A DNA stretch of 64,000 nucleotides from positions 1,116,001 through 1,180,000 of the forward strand of contig NZ_OY734020.1 in assembly GCF_963455295.1 (NCBI RefSeq). Reading direction: 5' to 3'. This DNA is from Candidatus Thiodiazotropha sp. CDECU1. Lineage in GTDB: Bacteria > Pseudomonadota > Gammaproteobacteria > Chromatiales > Chromatiaceae. The translations under genes and the position numbers were made by a program. Below, in pieces: positions 10,152 through 18,326 of this stretch (position 1 is its first letter; every line of letters begins with the position of its first letter). The notes under the pieces were generated by a model. That model was not told where the DNA came from and ran no database searches. It saw only the letters and a list, made by a program, of their open reading frames with translations.

Positions 10152-10721
10152 ATGTCATCATCGCTGATAACTCCCAACCACAAACCCTGCTTGAGCAGGC
10201 GTCGCTTTCTCTCCGGCTGCGCATCGTTGACCGGTATAGTGTTGGCGTCACCCATGCTGGCACTCGCGGCAGGCGAGAATCGCAGTTTGGCGTTTCGCCA
10301 CACCCATACGGGTGAAAGAAAGAGCGTAACCTATTGGCGCGAAGGGGAATATCAGTCCGATAGCCTGCAGATTCTCGATCATCTGCTCAGGGATCATCGT
10401 ACCGGCGAGTCGATCCGTATGGATAGAGCGCTGCTGGAGATGCTCTACCAACTGCAGCAGGCGGCGGGAGCCACGGGCGAATTCGAAATCATCTCCGCCT
10501 ACCGCTCCCCCAAAACCAACACCATGCTGCGCAATAAGAGTGGCGGCGTGGCAAAGCGGAGCCTGCATATGCAGGGCAGGGCGATCGATATCCGCCTCTG
10601 TGGCTGTGATCTCAAGACCCTGCGGGACAGTGCTGTCGCCATGCAGGCGGGTGGTGTGGGTTACTATCCAAAATCCAATTTCATCCATGTGGACACCGGG
10701 CGCTTTCGCTACTGGTCTTGA
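10152..10721 (+). CDS. YcbK-like DUF882 protein (M15-type peptidase fold, Tat-exported)
   Basis: A 189-residue protein with a twin-arginine signal (CLSRRRFLSGCASLTGIVLA) followed by a DUF882 domain of the M15/D-Ala-D-Ala carboxypeptidase-like fold. Metal-ligand candidates are the histidine and aspartate in HMQGRAIDIR and the histidine in FIHVDTG. The family is expected to act on peptidoglycan in the periplasm, but its reaction is not well established. Tat export would fit a protein folded around a metal before export. It lies 157 bases downstream of the YcbB-like gene. The ATG at 10152 is preferred over a TTG 12 bases earlier. Confidence 0.88.
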   Translation: MSSSLITPNHKPCLSRRRFLSGCASLTGIVLASPMLALAAGENRSLAFRHTHTGERKSVTYWREGEYQSDSLQILDHLLRDHRTGESIRMDRALLEMLYQLQQAAGATGEFEIISAYRSPKTNTMLRNKSGGVAKRSLHMQGRAIDIRLCGCDLKTLRDSAVAMQAGGVGYYPKSNFIHVDTGRFRYWS

Positions 10722-10895
10722 ACCTGCCGAGACCCTGTCGTTACATTTCAAAACCCAGGAGTATTTACCCGGGAATCCCCTGATGCCTTGAAAAGGGATC
10801 CCTGCAAAGGCCGCGATTCAGAACCTCACAGGAAACCTCCTCATCCTGGATATTCAGCTCATTAAGTTTGCAACTCCATATGGATTGTTCTATAT

Positions 10896-10911
10896 TTCGA
10901 TACATGTCGAA
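10896..10911. promoter_or_regulatory. Candidate ArsR operator overlapping the arsR start
   Basis: Perfect inverted repeat TTCGA-N6-TCGAA. It spans the preferred arsR start codon at 10904, where a repressor would block transcription or initiation. Its assignment to ArsR is inferred from position and symmetry only. Confidence 0.5.
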
Positions 10912-11254
10912 TAATAGATCTGATGACCAGCAACTTGCAGAGATGTTCAAGGCCCTGGGAAATCCCCACCGGTTGCTGATCTTTCAGCGATTGAGTCGCT
11001 GCTGTCAACCGGGTACCCGCTGCGAGCTGGAGCAGGCGATCAGCTTTAGTGTCGGGCAGCTGGGGGAGGGATTGAAGATCGCTCCATCCACCCTCTCACA
11101 CCATCTGAAGGCGCTGCACTATGCTGGATTGATCGAGATGGAGCGGCAGGGCAAGCGGGTCAATTGCTGGATCGATCCCGGGGTGCTGAAACAACTGTCG
11201 GGTTTTTTCGACCCGCCAACCGAATTGATAAACAGTGGAGGCTGTGATGTCTGA
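10904..11254 (+). CDS. arsR: ArsR/SmtB-family metalloregulator
   Basis: Winged helix-turn-helix repressor expected to release DNA when arsenite or a related metal binds. The helix-turn-helix region reads LKIAPSTLSHHLKALHYAGL. Cysteines at C33, C34 and C40 form a CCx5C cluster, with another cysteine near the C-terminus (SGGCDV). This spacing equals that of the As(III) site described for the Acidithiobacillus ferrooxidans ArsR, though here it is in the N-terminal third. The ATG at 10880 is an alternative start adding 8 residues; neither has a Shine-Dalgarno. The stop overlaps arsM by 8 bases, so the two genes are translationally coupled. Confidence 0.88.
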   Translation: MSNNRSDDQQLAEMFKALGNPHRLLIFQRLSRCCQPGTRCELEQAISFSVGQLGEGLKIAPSTLSHHLKALHYAGLIEMERQGKRVNCWIDPGVLKQLSGFFDPPTELINSGGCDV

Positions 11255-12095
11255 CAAATCAAACAACGGTTCACCGGAGGTGTCATTGACAGATCTCCAG
11301 GACAGTCATCGGCAGGAGGTGCGTCGGGCCTATGCGGAAGTGGCGGTGACGGACAATGCGAATGGCTGCTGTGGCGTCGAATCGAGTTGTTGCGGGGTCT
11401 CCGATGATGCGTCGATCAACACCCTGATCTCAACCCGTCTGGGCTATAGCCAGGAGGACCTTGGCATGGTGCCGGATGGTGCCGACATGGGTTTGGGTTG
11501 TGGTAATCCAAAGGCTATAGCCGCCCTGCAGCCGGGAGAGGTGGTGGTCGACCTCGGTTCCGGTGGTGGATTTGACTGTTTCCTGGCAGCTGTGGAAGTG
11601 GGTGATGCGGGGCAGGTGATCGGTGTGGATATGACACCGGATATGCTCTCCAAGGCGCGCAACAATGCCTTGCGCGGCAAGTATAAGAATGTGGAGTTCA
11701 GGTTGGGCGAGATCGAGGCCCTGCCGATTGCCGATAGCACGGCGGATGTGATCATCTCCAACTGCGTCATTAACCTCTCACCGGATAAGGGCAGGGTGTT
11801 TCGTGAGGCCTTCAGGATACTTAAACCGGGCGGGCGTTTAGCCATCTCCGATGTGGTGGCCAGCGTGGAAATCCCGGATGAGATGAGAAACGATCCCCAA
11901 TTGGTCGCCGGGTGTATGGGCAATGCATCGATGATCGAGGAGTTGGAAGAGTTTATCGATGTGGCGGGATTTGCCCGTATCAAAATAGAACCCAAGGATG
12001 AATCCCGAGAGTTTATCCGCGATTGGGCGCCGGGGCGCGGGGTTGAGGATTACGTGGTATCGGCGACCATCGAGGCGATAAAACCAAGCTTATGA
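11247..12095 (+). CDS. arsM: Arsenite S-adenosylmethionine methyltransferase
   Basis: Methylates As(III) stepwise to volatile or less toxic arsenicals using S-adenosylmethionine. The SAM-binding motif I reads VVDLGSGGGFDCFLAA at about residues 96-111. All three cysteines expected of the ArsM active site are visible: in ESSCCGV near the N-terminus, in ISNCVINLS, and in VAGCMGNAS. An extra CC pair lies in NGCCGVESS. The ATG at 11247 has GGAGG immediately upstream inside the end of arsR. The arsR-arsM pair forms a self-contained regulated detoxification operon; no arsB, arsC or acr3 is nearby. Confidence 0.94.
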   Translation: MSDKSNNGSPEVSLTDLQDSHRQEVRRAYAEVAVTDNANGCCGVESSCCGVSDDASINTLISTRLGYSQEDLGMVPDGADMGLGCGNPKAIAALQPGEVVVDLGSGGGFDCFLAAVEVGDAGQVIGVDMTPDMLSKARNNALRGKYKNVEFRLGEIEALPIADSTADVIISNCVINLSPDKGRVFREAFRILKPGGRLAISDVVASVEIPDEMRNDPQLVAGCMGNASMIEELEEFIDVAGFARIKIEPKDESREFIRDWAPGRGVEDYVVSATIEAIKPSL

Positions 12096-12098
12096 GCG

Positions 12099-12168
12099 TT
12101 TTGAGTTGTGAGTTTTCAGTTGCTGTGTTCGCTGCGCTCACGACTTAAAATCCAAAACTAAAAACTCC
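12099..12168. terminator. Imperfect inverted repeat between convergent arsM and psd
   Basis: The arm GAGTTTTCAG near 12110 is partly complementary to AAAAACTC near 12160, with T- and A-rich flanks. The location between two convergent stops suits a bidirectional terminator, but the pairing is imperfect. Confidence 0.4.
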
Positions 12169-13068
12169 TCAGCATTTCTCTGCGATTGCCTGTCCCATTC
12201 GCACCGTCGATCCTGCGGTGAGATCCTCCATCCACTCCAGCGCATCCTTGGGAAAGAGCAGTATCACGGTGGAGCCCATGTTGAAGCGTCCCATCTCCTC
12301 ACCTCTATCCAGTTCAATCGCGGCGGGCTCGGATTGGGGTGCGTAATCCCAGCTGTTTACTCTTTGCTGGACTGGAGTGACGGTGCCGGCCCATACGGTC
12401 TCGATGCTGGAGACAAAGATGGCGCCCACCAGGATCATTGCCATGGGACCCAAGTCGGTCTCGAAGAGGCAGATTACCCGTTCATTCCTGGCAAACAGTC
12501 TCGGTACCTTCCGGCAAGTGGTTTCATTGACGCTGAACAGGCGGCCAGGGACATGCAGCATGCGCTTCAATCTGCCACTGACAGGCATGTGCAGTCGGTG
12601 ATAGTCCCGTGGTGAAAGGTAGATGGTGGCAAAATTGCCATCCTCGAACAGGCGGCTCATCTCACTATCGCCGCCTAGCAGTTCGAGTAGCGAGTAGTCG
12701 TGTCCCTTTGCCTGAAACAGGAATCCCGCCTCTATATCACCTGCCTGACTGAGTGTGCCATCAGCCGGCGAGGCAAGCTGATTGCTTTCCTGAGTGACCG
12801 GGCGCGCATCAGGACGCAATGCCCGGGTGAAGAAGTCGTTGAAACACCTGTATTGAGCAGGATCGCTCTGTAACGCTTCCTGCATGTCAACCGTGTACCA
12901 TTTGATGGCTTGCCGGATGAGTAGATCTTTTAACGGTTTCAGCTCGATACGGGCAATGCTGTGCATCAAGGAGGAGAGCAGATGGTGAGGCAAGATATAT
13001 TGCAGACCCACGAACAGGGATTGGGCAATGGTTTTGGCGATGTCCTTTGCGGTATCGGGTTGATTCAT
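12169..13068 (-). CDS. psd: Phosphatidylserine decarboxylase proenzyme
   Basis: Makes phosphatidylethanolamine from phosphatidylserine at the inner membrane. The enzyme self-cleaves to create a pyruvoyl cofactor. The cleavage site is visible as MGST (residues 264-267, a variant of the usual LGST), with serine 266 becoming the pyruvoyl group. The conserved DYHRLHMPVSG (about residues 140-150) and FARNERVICLFET segments are present. At 299 residues it has normal length for the proteobacterial form. It is convergent with arsM and starts just downstream of the SCO-like gene on the same strand. Confidence 0.95.
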   Translation of the reverse strand: MNQPDTAKDIAKTIAQSLFVGLQYILPHHLLSSLMHSIARIELKPLKDLLIRQAIKWYTVDMQEALQSDPAQYRCFNDFFTRALRPDARPVTQESNQLASPADGTLSQAGDIEAGFLFQAKGHDYSLLELLGGDSEMSRLFEDGNFATIYLSPRDYHRLHMPVSGRLKRMLHVPGRLFSVNETTCRKVPRLFARNERVICLFETDLGPMAMILVGAIFVSSIETVWAGTVTPVQQRVNSWDYAPQSEPAAIELDRGEEMGRFNMGSTVILLFPKDALEWMEDLTAGSTVRMGQAIAEKC

Positions 13069-13072
13069 ATTG

Positions 13073-13666
13073 TTACTGCGCTGCGATGATCAGATTATTG
13101 ATATCTTCAGCGATAGTAGCGGGATTGCCATTGCGGGTAAACAGGGCATGCAGCTTTGCCCTCGGTCCTATCAGGTAGAGTGTATGCTGTATGTCTTCAG
13201 TATAACCACCGAGGGCTTCAAAGGCCCCGTTAACCATCTGCGTATCGCCAGCGAGGACTTGGATGTTGTCCGACATCGATGTGAAGGATATCGCCATCTC
13301 TTCGACCATGTTTCCGGGAAGATAGAGATAGTGGATCTGCTGCTGCAGGTCTGGATCTGATGCCAGGCGGTTGTGCACCTGTATCAGTCGGGTGAGTGCG
13401 GTTGAGGCAGTTTTCCCAGGATTGGGATCAAGCATCAACAGGCTCCAATGCCCCTGAAGTTCTGTGTTGGTAAAGGGTTCACCCGCCTGCTTGAATAGAT
13501 TGATCGTGGGCATCGGCAGTGGTGGATCGATCAGGACGCCGTCGATGTGCGGTAACGTCTTGTTGTGCTGCTTTTGTGTATGCCCTGCGTAATAGGCCAC
13601 TGAAAATGTTAGCAGTGCCAGAATTAGAATGACTATCCGACGCTGCTTAGGGGATGGCCGTCTCAT
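13073..13666 (-). CDS. Membrane-anchored SCO/thioredoxin-like protein without cysteines
   Basis: A 197-residue protein with one N-terminal membrane anchor (IVILILALLTFSVAYYAGH) and a periplasmic domain reminiscent of SCO1/SenC copper chaperones. Similar features are HWSLLMLDPNPGKTASTALT in place of the usual strand-loop-helix with CxxxC, and LYLIGPRAKLHALF near the end. No cysteine occurs anywhere, so it cannot do SCO-type copper or thiol chemistry. It overlaps the upstream rhodanese gene by 4 bases, implying co-translation. Family placement is by overall pattern and is tentative; the ORF itself is convincing. Confidence 0.72.
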   Translation of the reverse strand: MRRPSPKQRRIVILILALLTFSVAYYAGHTQKQHNKTLPHIDGVLIDPPLPMPTINLFKQAGEPFTNTELQGHWSLLMLDPNPGKTASTALTRLIQVHNRLASDPDLQQQIHYLYLPGNMVEEMAISFTSMSDNIQVLAGDTQMVNGAFEALGGYTEDIQHTLYLIGPRAKLHALFTRNGNPATIAEDINNLIIAAQ

Positions 13667-14481
13667 GGCAAGGCTTTTGGCGTATCATCACTGTTACCCC
13701 ATTCTGACCATGAGCCTGGGTAGCCCCTGCAGCGTTGATAACCCAAATGGCGAAGCACGAACCAGGCGAGGGAGGAGCGATGGTGTGTCTGGCAGTAAGC
13801 GACGATCTCTTTGTCTTGCTCCAACCCGAGTTGGTTAAGCTGCGTGCTCAGGGTTTCGTCCGACTTTAGGCGTAGGTTTCGTGCACGATCCATAACCTCC
13901 AGCCAGTCGAGATTGACCGCTCCCGGAATGTGTCCCGGGTGCCTGGAGAAACGTGAGACGCCGGAAAATTCATTCCAACTGCGGGCATCCCAGAGGGCGA
14001 AGTCAGGCTCACCCATACGTTCGGTTATGTATTCGGCGCTGGCCACAGATTCGGTCCTGGGTGTGGCGCTGAAACTGGCAGCAGGGGGAGCGGTGGATTC
14101 ACGGCTGCAGGCTTGGCCTTCATTGGCCCAGGCGTGGAGTCCGCCGTTCAGCAGGGAATAGCGATCGTGCCCCATGGCATCGAGTGTCCATAACAGACGC
14201 GAGGCGTTGCCGCCGCCCTCATCGTCATAGGCGACCACATGGGTGTGGTTCCCGATGCCGTGCTCAGAGAGGATCTGTGCCAACAGTCCGGGTTCAGGGA
14301 GTAAACCGTGCACCGGATGCCGGCTGGCCACAATCCGGCTGTAGGCCAGATGTACCGCTCCAGGAATATGCAGCTGGGAGTAGGTGGTCTGCTTGCATAG
14401 ATCGATGACCACCAAACTCTTTTCACCAAGCAGGTCTCGCAGCTGCCCGGGTTCGAGCAGCAGAGGGGTTTCGGCTGTCAC
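13663..14481 (-). CDS. Two-domain sulfurtransferase (rhodanese / 3-mercaptopyruvate type)
   Basis: A 272-residue protein with tandem rhodanese domains. The inactive N-terminal domain holds SLVVIDLCKQTTYSQLHIPG. The catalytic C-terminal domain has its cysteine at about C230 in IVAYCQTHHRSS. CH2A-type signatures such as FALWDARSWNEFSG and HPGHIPGAVNLDW are clear. The loop after the catalytic cysteine (CQTHHRSS) is neither the classical thiosulfate nor the mercaptopyruvate loop, so the sulfur donor is uncertain. The start is GTG at 14481, and the gene overlaps the SCO-like gene downstream by 4 bases. A role in cyanide or thiosulfate metabolism or sulfur relay is plausible. Confidence 0.87.
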   Translation of the reverse strand: MTAETPLLLEPGQLRDLLGEKSLVVIDLCKQTTYSQLHIPGAVHLAYSRIVASRHPVHGLLPEPGLLAQILSEHGIGNHTHVVAYDDEGGGNASRLLWTLDAMGHDRYSLLNGGLHAWANEGQACSRESTAPPAASFSATPRTESVASAEYITERMGEPDFALWDARSWNEFSGVSRFSRHPGHIPGAVNLDWLEVMDRARNLRLKSDETLSTQLNQLGLEQDKEIVAYCQTHHRSSLAWFVLRHLGYQRCRGYPGSWSEWGNSDDTPKALP

Positions 14482-14489
14482 TGTTCTGC

Positions 14490-15662
14490 TTAGAGCGCTT
14501 GCTGCATACGACCCAGGGCAACACCAGTATTGATCGGTGCCTGCATGTCACTCAAGACGGCCTCCAAGGCACCTACGCACAACAGGATGTTCTCCGCTCG
14601 GGCACTATGCCCCATCAGGCCTATACGCCAAACCTTGCCAGCCAGAGCACCCAGTCCGGCACCGATTTCCAGGTTGTATTCATTCAGCAGCCGGCTTCTT
14701 ACGCTGGCATCGTCGACCCCTTCGGGGATGGAGACTGCATTTAACTGTGGCAGCCGATGCGCTTCATCCACGATAAATGTCAGACCCATCGCCTCAAGTC
14801 CGGCTTTCAGCGCGTTATGCATCTTCTGATGTCGCATCCAGGCGTTTTCCAATCCCTCCTCCTGAAGTATGCAGAGTGCTTCATGTAGGCCATACAGGGC
14901 ATTCACAGGCGCGGTATGGTGATAGGCGCGCTTTTGGCCACTACCCCAATATCCCATCACCAGGTTAAGGTCGAGAAACCAGCTCTGTACCTTGCTGCTA
15001 CGGTTGCGGACCTTATCCAGGGCGCGCTCATTAAAACTGATGGGAGAGATGCCTGGTGTGCAGGAGAGACACTTCTGGGTTCCCGAGTAGATGGTATCTA
15101 TTCCCCATTCGTCGACCTTCAATTCGCAGCCGCCGAGGGAGGTAACACTATCCACGATGGTAAGGCAGTCGTGACGATGGGCAAGTTCCACCAGCTCCTT
15201 GGTATCTGAACGGGCGCCGGTAGATGTTTCGGCATGCACGAATGCCAGAATCACCGCATCGCTGTTTTGCTCAAGCGCTGCTTCTACCTTGGCCAGATCG
15301 ACCGCTTTGCCCCACTCATCCTCGACCATGATCGGAGTCCCGCCGCAGCGTTCAACATTCTCCTTCATGCGGCCGCCGAAAACACCATTTTGGCATACGA
15401 TGACCTTGTCACCGGGCTCGACAAGATTGACAAAACAGGTCTCCATGCCGGCGGATCCCGGTGCCGATACAGGCATTGTCAGAGAGTTTTCAGTTTGGAA
15501 TGCGTATTGGAGTAATCCCTTGGTTTGCTCCATCATCTCCACAAACACCGGGTCCAGGTGGCCGATTGTCGGGCGTGACAGTGCCTCCAGGATGCGCGGG
15601 TGTACATCTGAGGGGCCAGGGCCCATGAGGGTGCGGATGGGTGGGGTAAAACTTGAAGTCAT
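14490..15662 (-). CDS. Class V aminotransferase (alanine/serine--glyoxylate type)
   Basis: A PLP-dependent enzyme of the alanine-glyoxylate / serine-glyoxylate aminotransferase group, about 390 residues. Visible family features are PPIRTLMGPGPSDVHPRILE near the N-terminus, the PLP-ring aspartate in TIVDSVTSLGG, and the Schiff-base lysine in YSGTQKCLSCTPG near residue 195. RIGLMGHSARAENIL lies near the C-terminus. An upstream in-frame ATG would add 23 residues of unrelated sequence, so the ATG at 15662 was chosen. Whether serine or alanine is the physiological donor cannot be told. It lies 8 bases before the rhodanese gene on the same strand. Confidence 0.9.
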   Translation of the reverse strand: MTSSFTPPIRTLMGPGPSDVHPRILEALSRPTIGHLDPVFVEMMEQTKGLLQYAFQTENSLTMPVSAPGSAGMETCFVNLVEPGDKVIVCQNGVFGGRMKENVERCGGTPIMVEDEWGKAVDLAKVEAALEQNSDAVILAFVHAETSTGARSDTKELVELAHRHDCLTIVDSVTSLGGCELKVDEWGIDTIYSGTQKCLSCTPGISPISFNERALDKVRNRSSKVQSWFLDLNLVMGYWGSGQKRAYHHTAPVNALYGLHEALCILQEEGLENAWMRHQKMHNALKAGLEAMGLTFIVDEAHRLPQLNAVSIPEGVDDASVRSRLLNEYNLEIGAGLGALAGKVWRIGLMGHSARAENILLCVGALEAVLSDMQAPINTGVALGRMQQAL

Positions 15663-16103
15663 GCTGGGTTGCCTATTGTTATCGAATTTAAATCGTTGCT
15701 GAGTATAAGTGTCGAGTCCGTTCGGCATCAAGCATTACCCCCCTGTTCAGACTCGGGTAATTGGGCTTGTGAGTGGGATATGCCGACAGGATCTGCTGTG
15801 TTATCACTGTTTGAATATGGGTGTTCGAAGTAACTAATTAAACAGGTCTGTAATTATCGCCGCATTCCCGACTTTTCTGGTTGGTAAATTCTGTCTTCGA
15901 ACTGGAAAAAATTAAGCCGATCACGCGCCAATCAAGCTTCGAAAACCCCACATCAAACTAAATAAAAAAGTAACAATATCAATAAATTACAAAACTCTGT
16001 CCGGTATTGTGAATAAGGTCATGCTGATCTGTGATCCAGTTCCTCAGGTCCTATCCATGTCTGCCGTAACCTATCGCAGGAATTACGTTACTGAGGCATC
16101 GAA
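15663..16103. other. Intergenic region, AT-rich, no gene seen
   Basis: About 440 bases between two divergently transcribed genes. The part from 15900 to 16010 is AT-rich. I see no convincing ORF, hairpin terminator or RNA gene. It must contain the promoters of the aminotransferase (leftward) and the lipoprotein gene (rightward). Confidence 0.5.
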
Positions 16104-17213
16104 ATGAGATCTTACCAGGCGGTTTTTACAACAATAACATTGAGTATCATTCTCAGTGCGTGTGGTGGTGGAAGCGCCGTAACTGAGTCCGGTCAGGTGG
16201 CGAGCAATCAGGACACCGCCGTCTCCAGCGGCAGCGAAACGATCATTATACCACCTTCGACAAATGCAATAACATCAAGCGAAGAGCAGCCGAGCGCCGC
16301 AACGACACCGGTTACAACAACAACGACAGTAAAACCAGTAACGACAACCCAGACCCCTACGGTATCCGCCAATGCGTTTGGCGCTGCGTCTCTAACCACT
16401 GCAACCGTATCTAATGACGATGTCGTCCTCAGTTGGAACCAGACCAACGATACACCCCAAAGCGGATACAATGTATTCATCGATGGTGTGAGTGCTACTG
16501 ATCTAACCAACATAGCTGGCACCACGGCTACTGTTCAAGGCCTGGATCTTAGTGTACAGCACTGTTTTACAGTACAAGCACAATATAGTCAGGTATCTCC
16601 GGTACAATATTATACTTCGAACAGCCGTTGTACAGATCCACAACAGTCATCCAACCAGGCCCCTGTGATTTCCGGTAGTCCCGCTAACAGCGTAGACGCA
16701 GGTGCAACATACTCCTTCACGCCGAGCGCAACGGATAGTGACAATGATGACCTGACTTTCGCTGTCTCCAACCTGCCTGCCTGGGCACAATTCAACAGTC
16801 AGACAGGTAGATTGAGCGGTTCTCCCACCACTGATGATGTGGGTGACTACAACAATATCGTAATCACTGTATCTGATGGCACTGACGAAGCCAGCTTGAA
16901 CGCATTTGCTATTTCCGTGAATTCGGATACCAATACGGCGGTTACCGGTTCAATCTCGTTGAGATGGAATGCACCAACAACTCGTACTGATGGCTCAGCA
17001 CTCAGTCTTGCGGATATCCAAGGATTTTGTATCTACGTTGGCACCACGAGAGATAACCTTCAGATGGTTGCAGACATCAATGAAGGTGATAGAACCACCT
17101 ATGTGTTGGATAATCTGGATCTTGGAGATTATTACGTCGCTGTATCTGTATACGATCAAGAAAACAACATGAGCAGTTATTCTAATGTCGTGTTGAAGAC
17201 TGCCGTGAATTGA
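16104..17213 (+). CDS. Lipoprotein with fibronectin type III and cadherin-like Ig domains
   Basis: A 369-residue exported protein. The signal peptide ends in a lipobox LSAC with the lipidated cysteine at C20, followed by a Gly/Ser and Thr-rich linker (about residues 21-95). A fibronectin-III-like domain (about 100-185) and a putative Ig/cadherin-like domain (about 190-275, with ATDSDNDDLTFAVSNLPAWA and SDGTDEASLNAF) follow. A second fibronectin-like domain ends the protein. Such domains usually mediate surface binding; no enzyme motif is present. It is a single-gene unit with its own terminator. The surrounding DNA is more AT-rich than the core genes. Function unknown. Confidence 0.85.
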   Translation: MRSYQAVFTTITLSIILSACGGGSAVTESGQVASNQDTAVSSGSETIIIPPSTNAITSSEEQPSAATTPVTTTTTVKPVTTTQTPTVSANAFGAASLTTATVSNDDVVLSWNQTNDTPQSGYNVFIDGVSATDLTNIAGTTATVQGLDLSVQHCFTVQAQYSQVSPVQYYTSNSRCTDPQQSSNQAPVISGSPANSVDAGATYSFTPSATDSDNDDLTFAVSNLPAWAQFNSQTGRLSGSPTTDDVGDYNNIVITVSDGTDEASLNAFAISVNSDTNTAVTGSISLRWNAPTTRTDGSALSLADIQGFCIYVGTTRDNLQMVADINEGDRTTYVLDNLDLGDYYVAVSVYDQENNMSSYSNVVLKTAVN

Positions 17214-17263
17214 TTGTGACCTAGACTGTTATAATTCCTTCGATACGATATTCAAGATAAGAT

Positions 17264-17302
17264 AACCCGTTGCAAGATGACTCACTTGCAACGGGTTTTT
17301 TT
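17264..17302 (+). terminator. Intrinsic terminator of the FN3 lipoprotein gene
   Basis: Perfect 13-bp stem AACCCGTTGCAAG / CTTGCAACGGGTT with an 8-base loop. It runs into a tract of T residues, 50 bases after the stop codon. Confidence 0.92.
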
Positions 17303-17729
17303 AATTGTGAATTACCCACCAAGGTTGCGATTAAATTTGATTGGCAGTATGGCGAATAAGGATTCTGTTTAGTTGGCCCAGGCAGCAGCGATAATTAATC
17401 GATGTTTTTTTGTTGTGCTGTCATGTGAAATTAAGATACCTATGTAATGAATAGCCCTAGTGTAATGACAGGGTCCGGATGACTGTCAGGTGTTCATTGC
17501 ACACATACTCTATTAAATGCAGTAGTACCTGATTGAAATTTCCCTGGAATGTCTAATTAAACACCCAAATATTAGTAATGTATTTGTAAATTATGATGGG
17601 CTGAATTGTAAAATTTTTATGTTGTGTGCAAAAGATAGTATTTTTAGTATTTTTTTATAGAAAGCTGACCATTACCAACTAAGATAGAAGTTACGGGTTT
17701 TAGGAGTTTTGTTCTGAGGGAAGATAGAA
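17303..17729. other. AT-rich intergenic region, no gene seen
   Basis: About 430 bases of strongly AT-rich DNA upstream of the VPLPA-CTERM gene. There is no ORF of convincing composition and no tRNA. A ribosome binding site (GAGGGAAG) ends it just before the ATG at 17730. Confidence 0.5.
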
Positions 17730-18200
17730 ATGAAAAAACTTATCATTTACATATTTGCATTGGTGGCGGTCGTCGTTTCAGGTGGCGCGCTTGCTGGAAC
17801 AGTGATTGACGCGGGCACCTTCAGTGAGAATGGTGATACTTATACTCCTTCGCCTTATTCCGGTCTTTTTACAGATATTTATCACCTTGATGTCGAGACC
17901 TCCGGGCTATTGATCAACTTCTCCGGTTCCCACCAAGGTATGGCTGGTGATGATCTGTTGCTGACAAACATCAATGATGAATCAGAGTATCACCTCAGTC
18001 CCATGTTTTCAGAGACTTTGAACCTAGGGGTGGGAAGTTATGTTTTTACCCTCTCTGGTTTCGCTCTGAACGCGCTAGATAGTAAAGTCCATTCCGACTA
18101 TGACCTGGTAATTAAGGCAGTACCCCTGCCTGCGGCAGTATGGCTGTTCGGTTCTGCTTTGATCGGGTTCATCTCTTTCAGTGTCAGACGGAAGATCTGA
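17730..18200 (+). CDS. Secreted protein with VPLPA-type PEP-CTERM sorting signal
   Basis: A 156-residue protein. It has an N-terminal signal peptide (IIYIFALVAVVVSGGALA) and a C-terminal tripartite signal: VPLPA (about residues 131-135), a hydrophobic helix AAVWLFGSALIGFISFSV, and a basic end RRKI. This matches the PEP-CTERM/VPLPA-CTERM class processed by exosortases, which usually act on exopolysaccharide-associated surface proteins. The middle is a short beta-rich domain without recognisable motif. No exosortase is in the window, so the processing enzyme must be elsewhere. It is monocistronic, with its own terminator. Confidence 0.87.
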   Translation: MKKLIIYIFALVAVVVSGGALAGTVIDAGTFSENGDTYTPSPYSGLFTDIYHLDVETSGLLINFSGSHQGMAGDDLLLTNINDESEYHLSPMFSETLNLGVGSYVFTLSGFALNALDSKVHSDYDLVIKAVPLPAAVWLFGSALIGFISFSVRRKI

Positions 18201-18229
18201 CGCATCAACAATTGTATGCGAATGAATAG

Positions 18230-18262
18230 GTCCGCAAAGGTTCAGCCTCTGCGGACTTTTTT
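18230..18262 (+). terminator. Intrinsic terminator after the VPLPA-CTERM gene
   Basis: Stem GTCCGCAAAGG / CCTCTGCGGAC with one mismatch and a 5-base loop, followed by six T residues. It lies 30 bases after the stop. Confidence 0.92.
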
Positions 18263-18326
18263 ATGAGCTACCTTCTCACTTGTTGTGGAAGGCCTGGCTC
18301 GACGCTAATTGATGGTGTGGCTGGTT

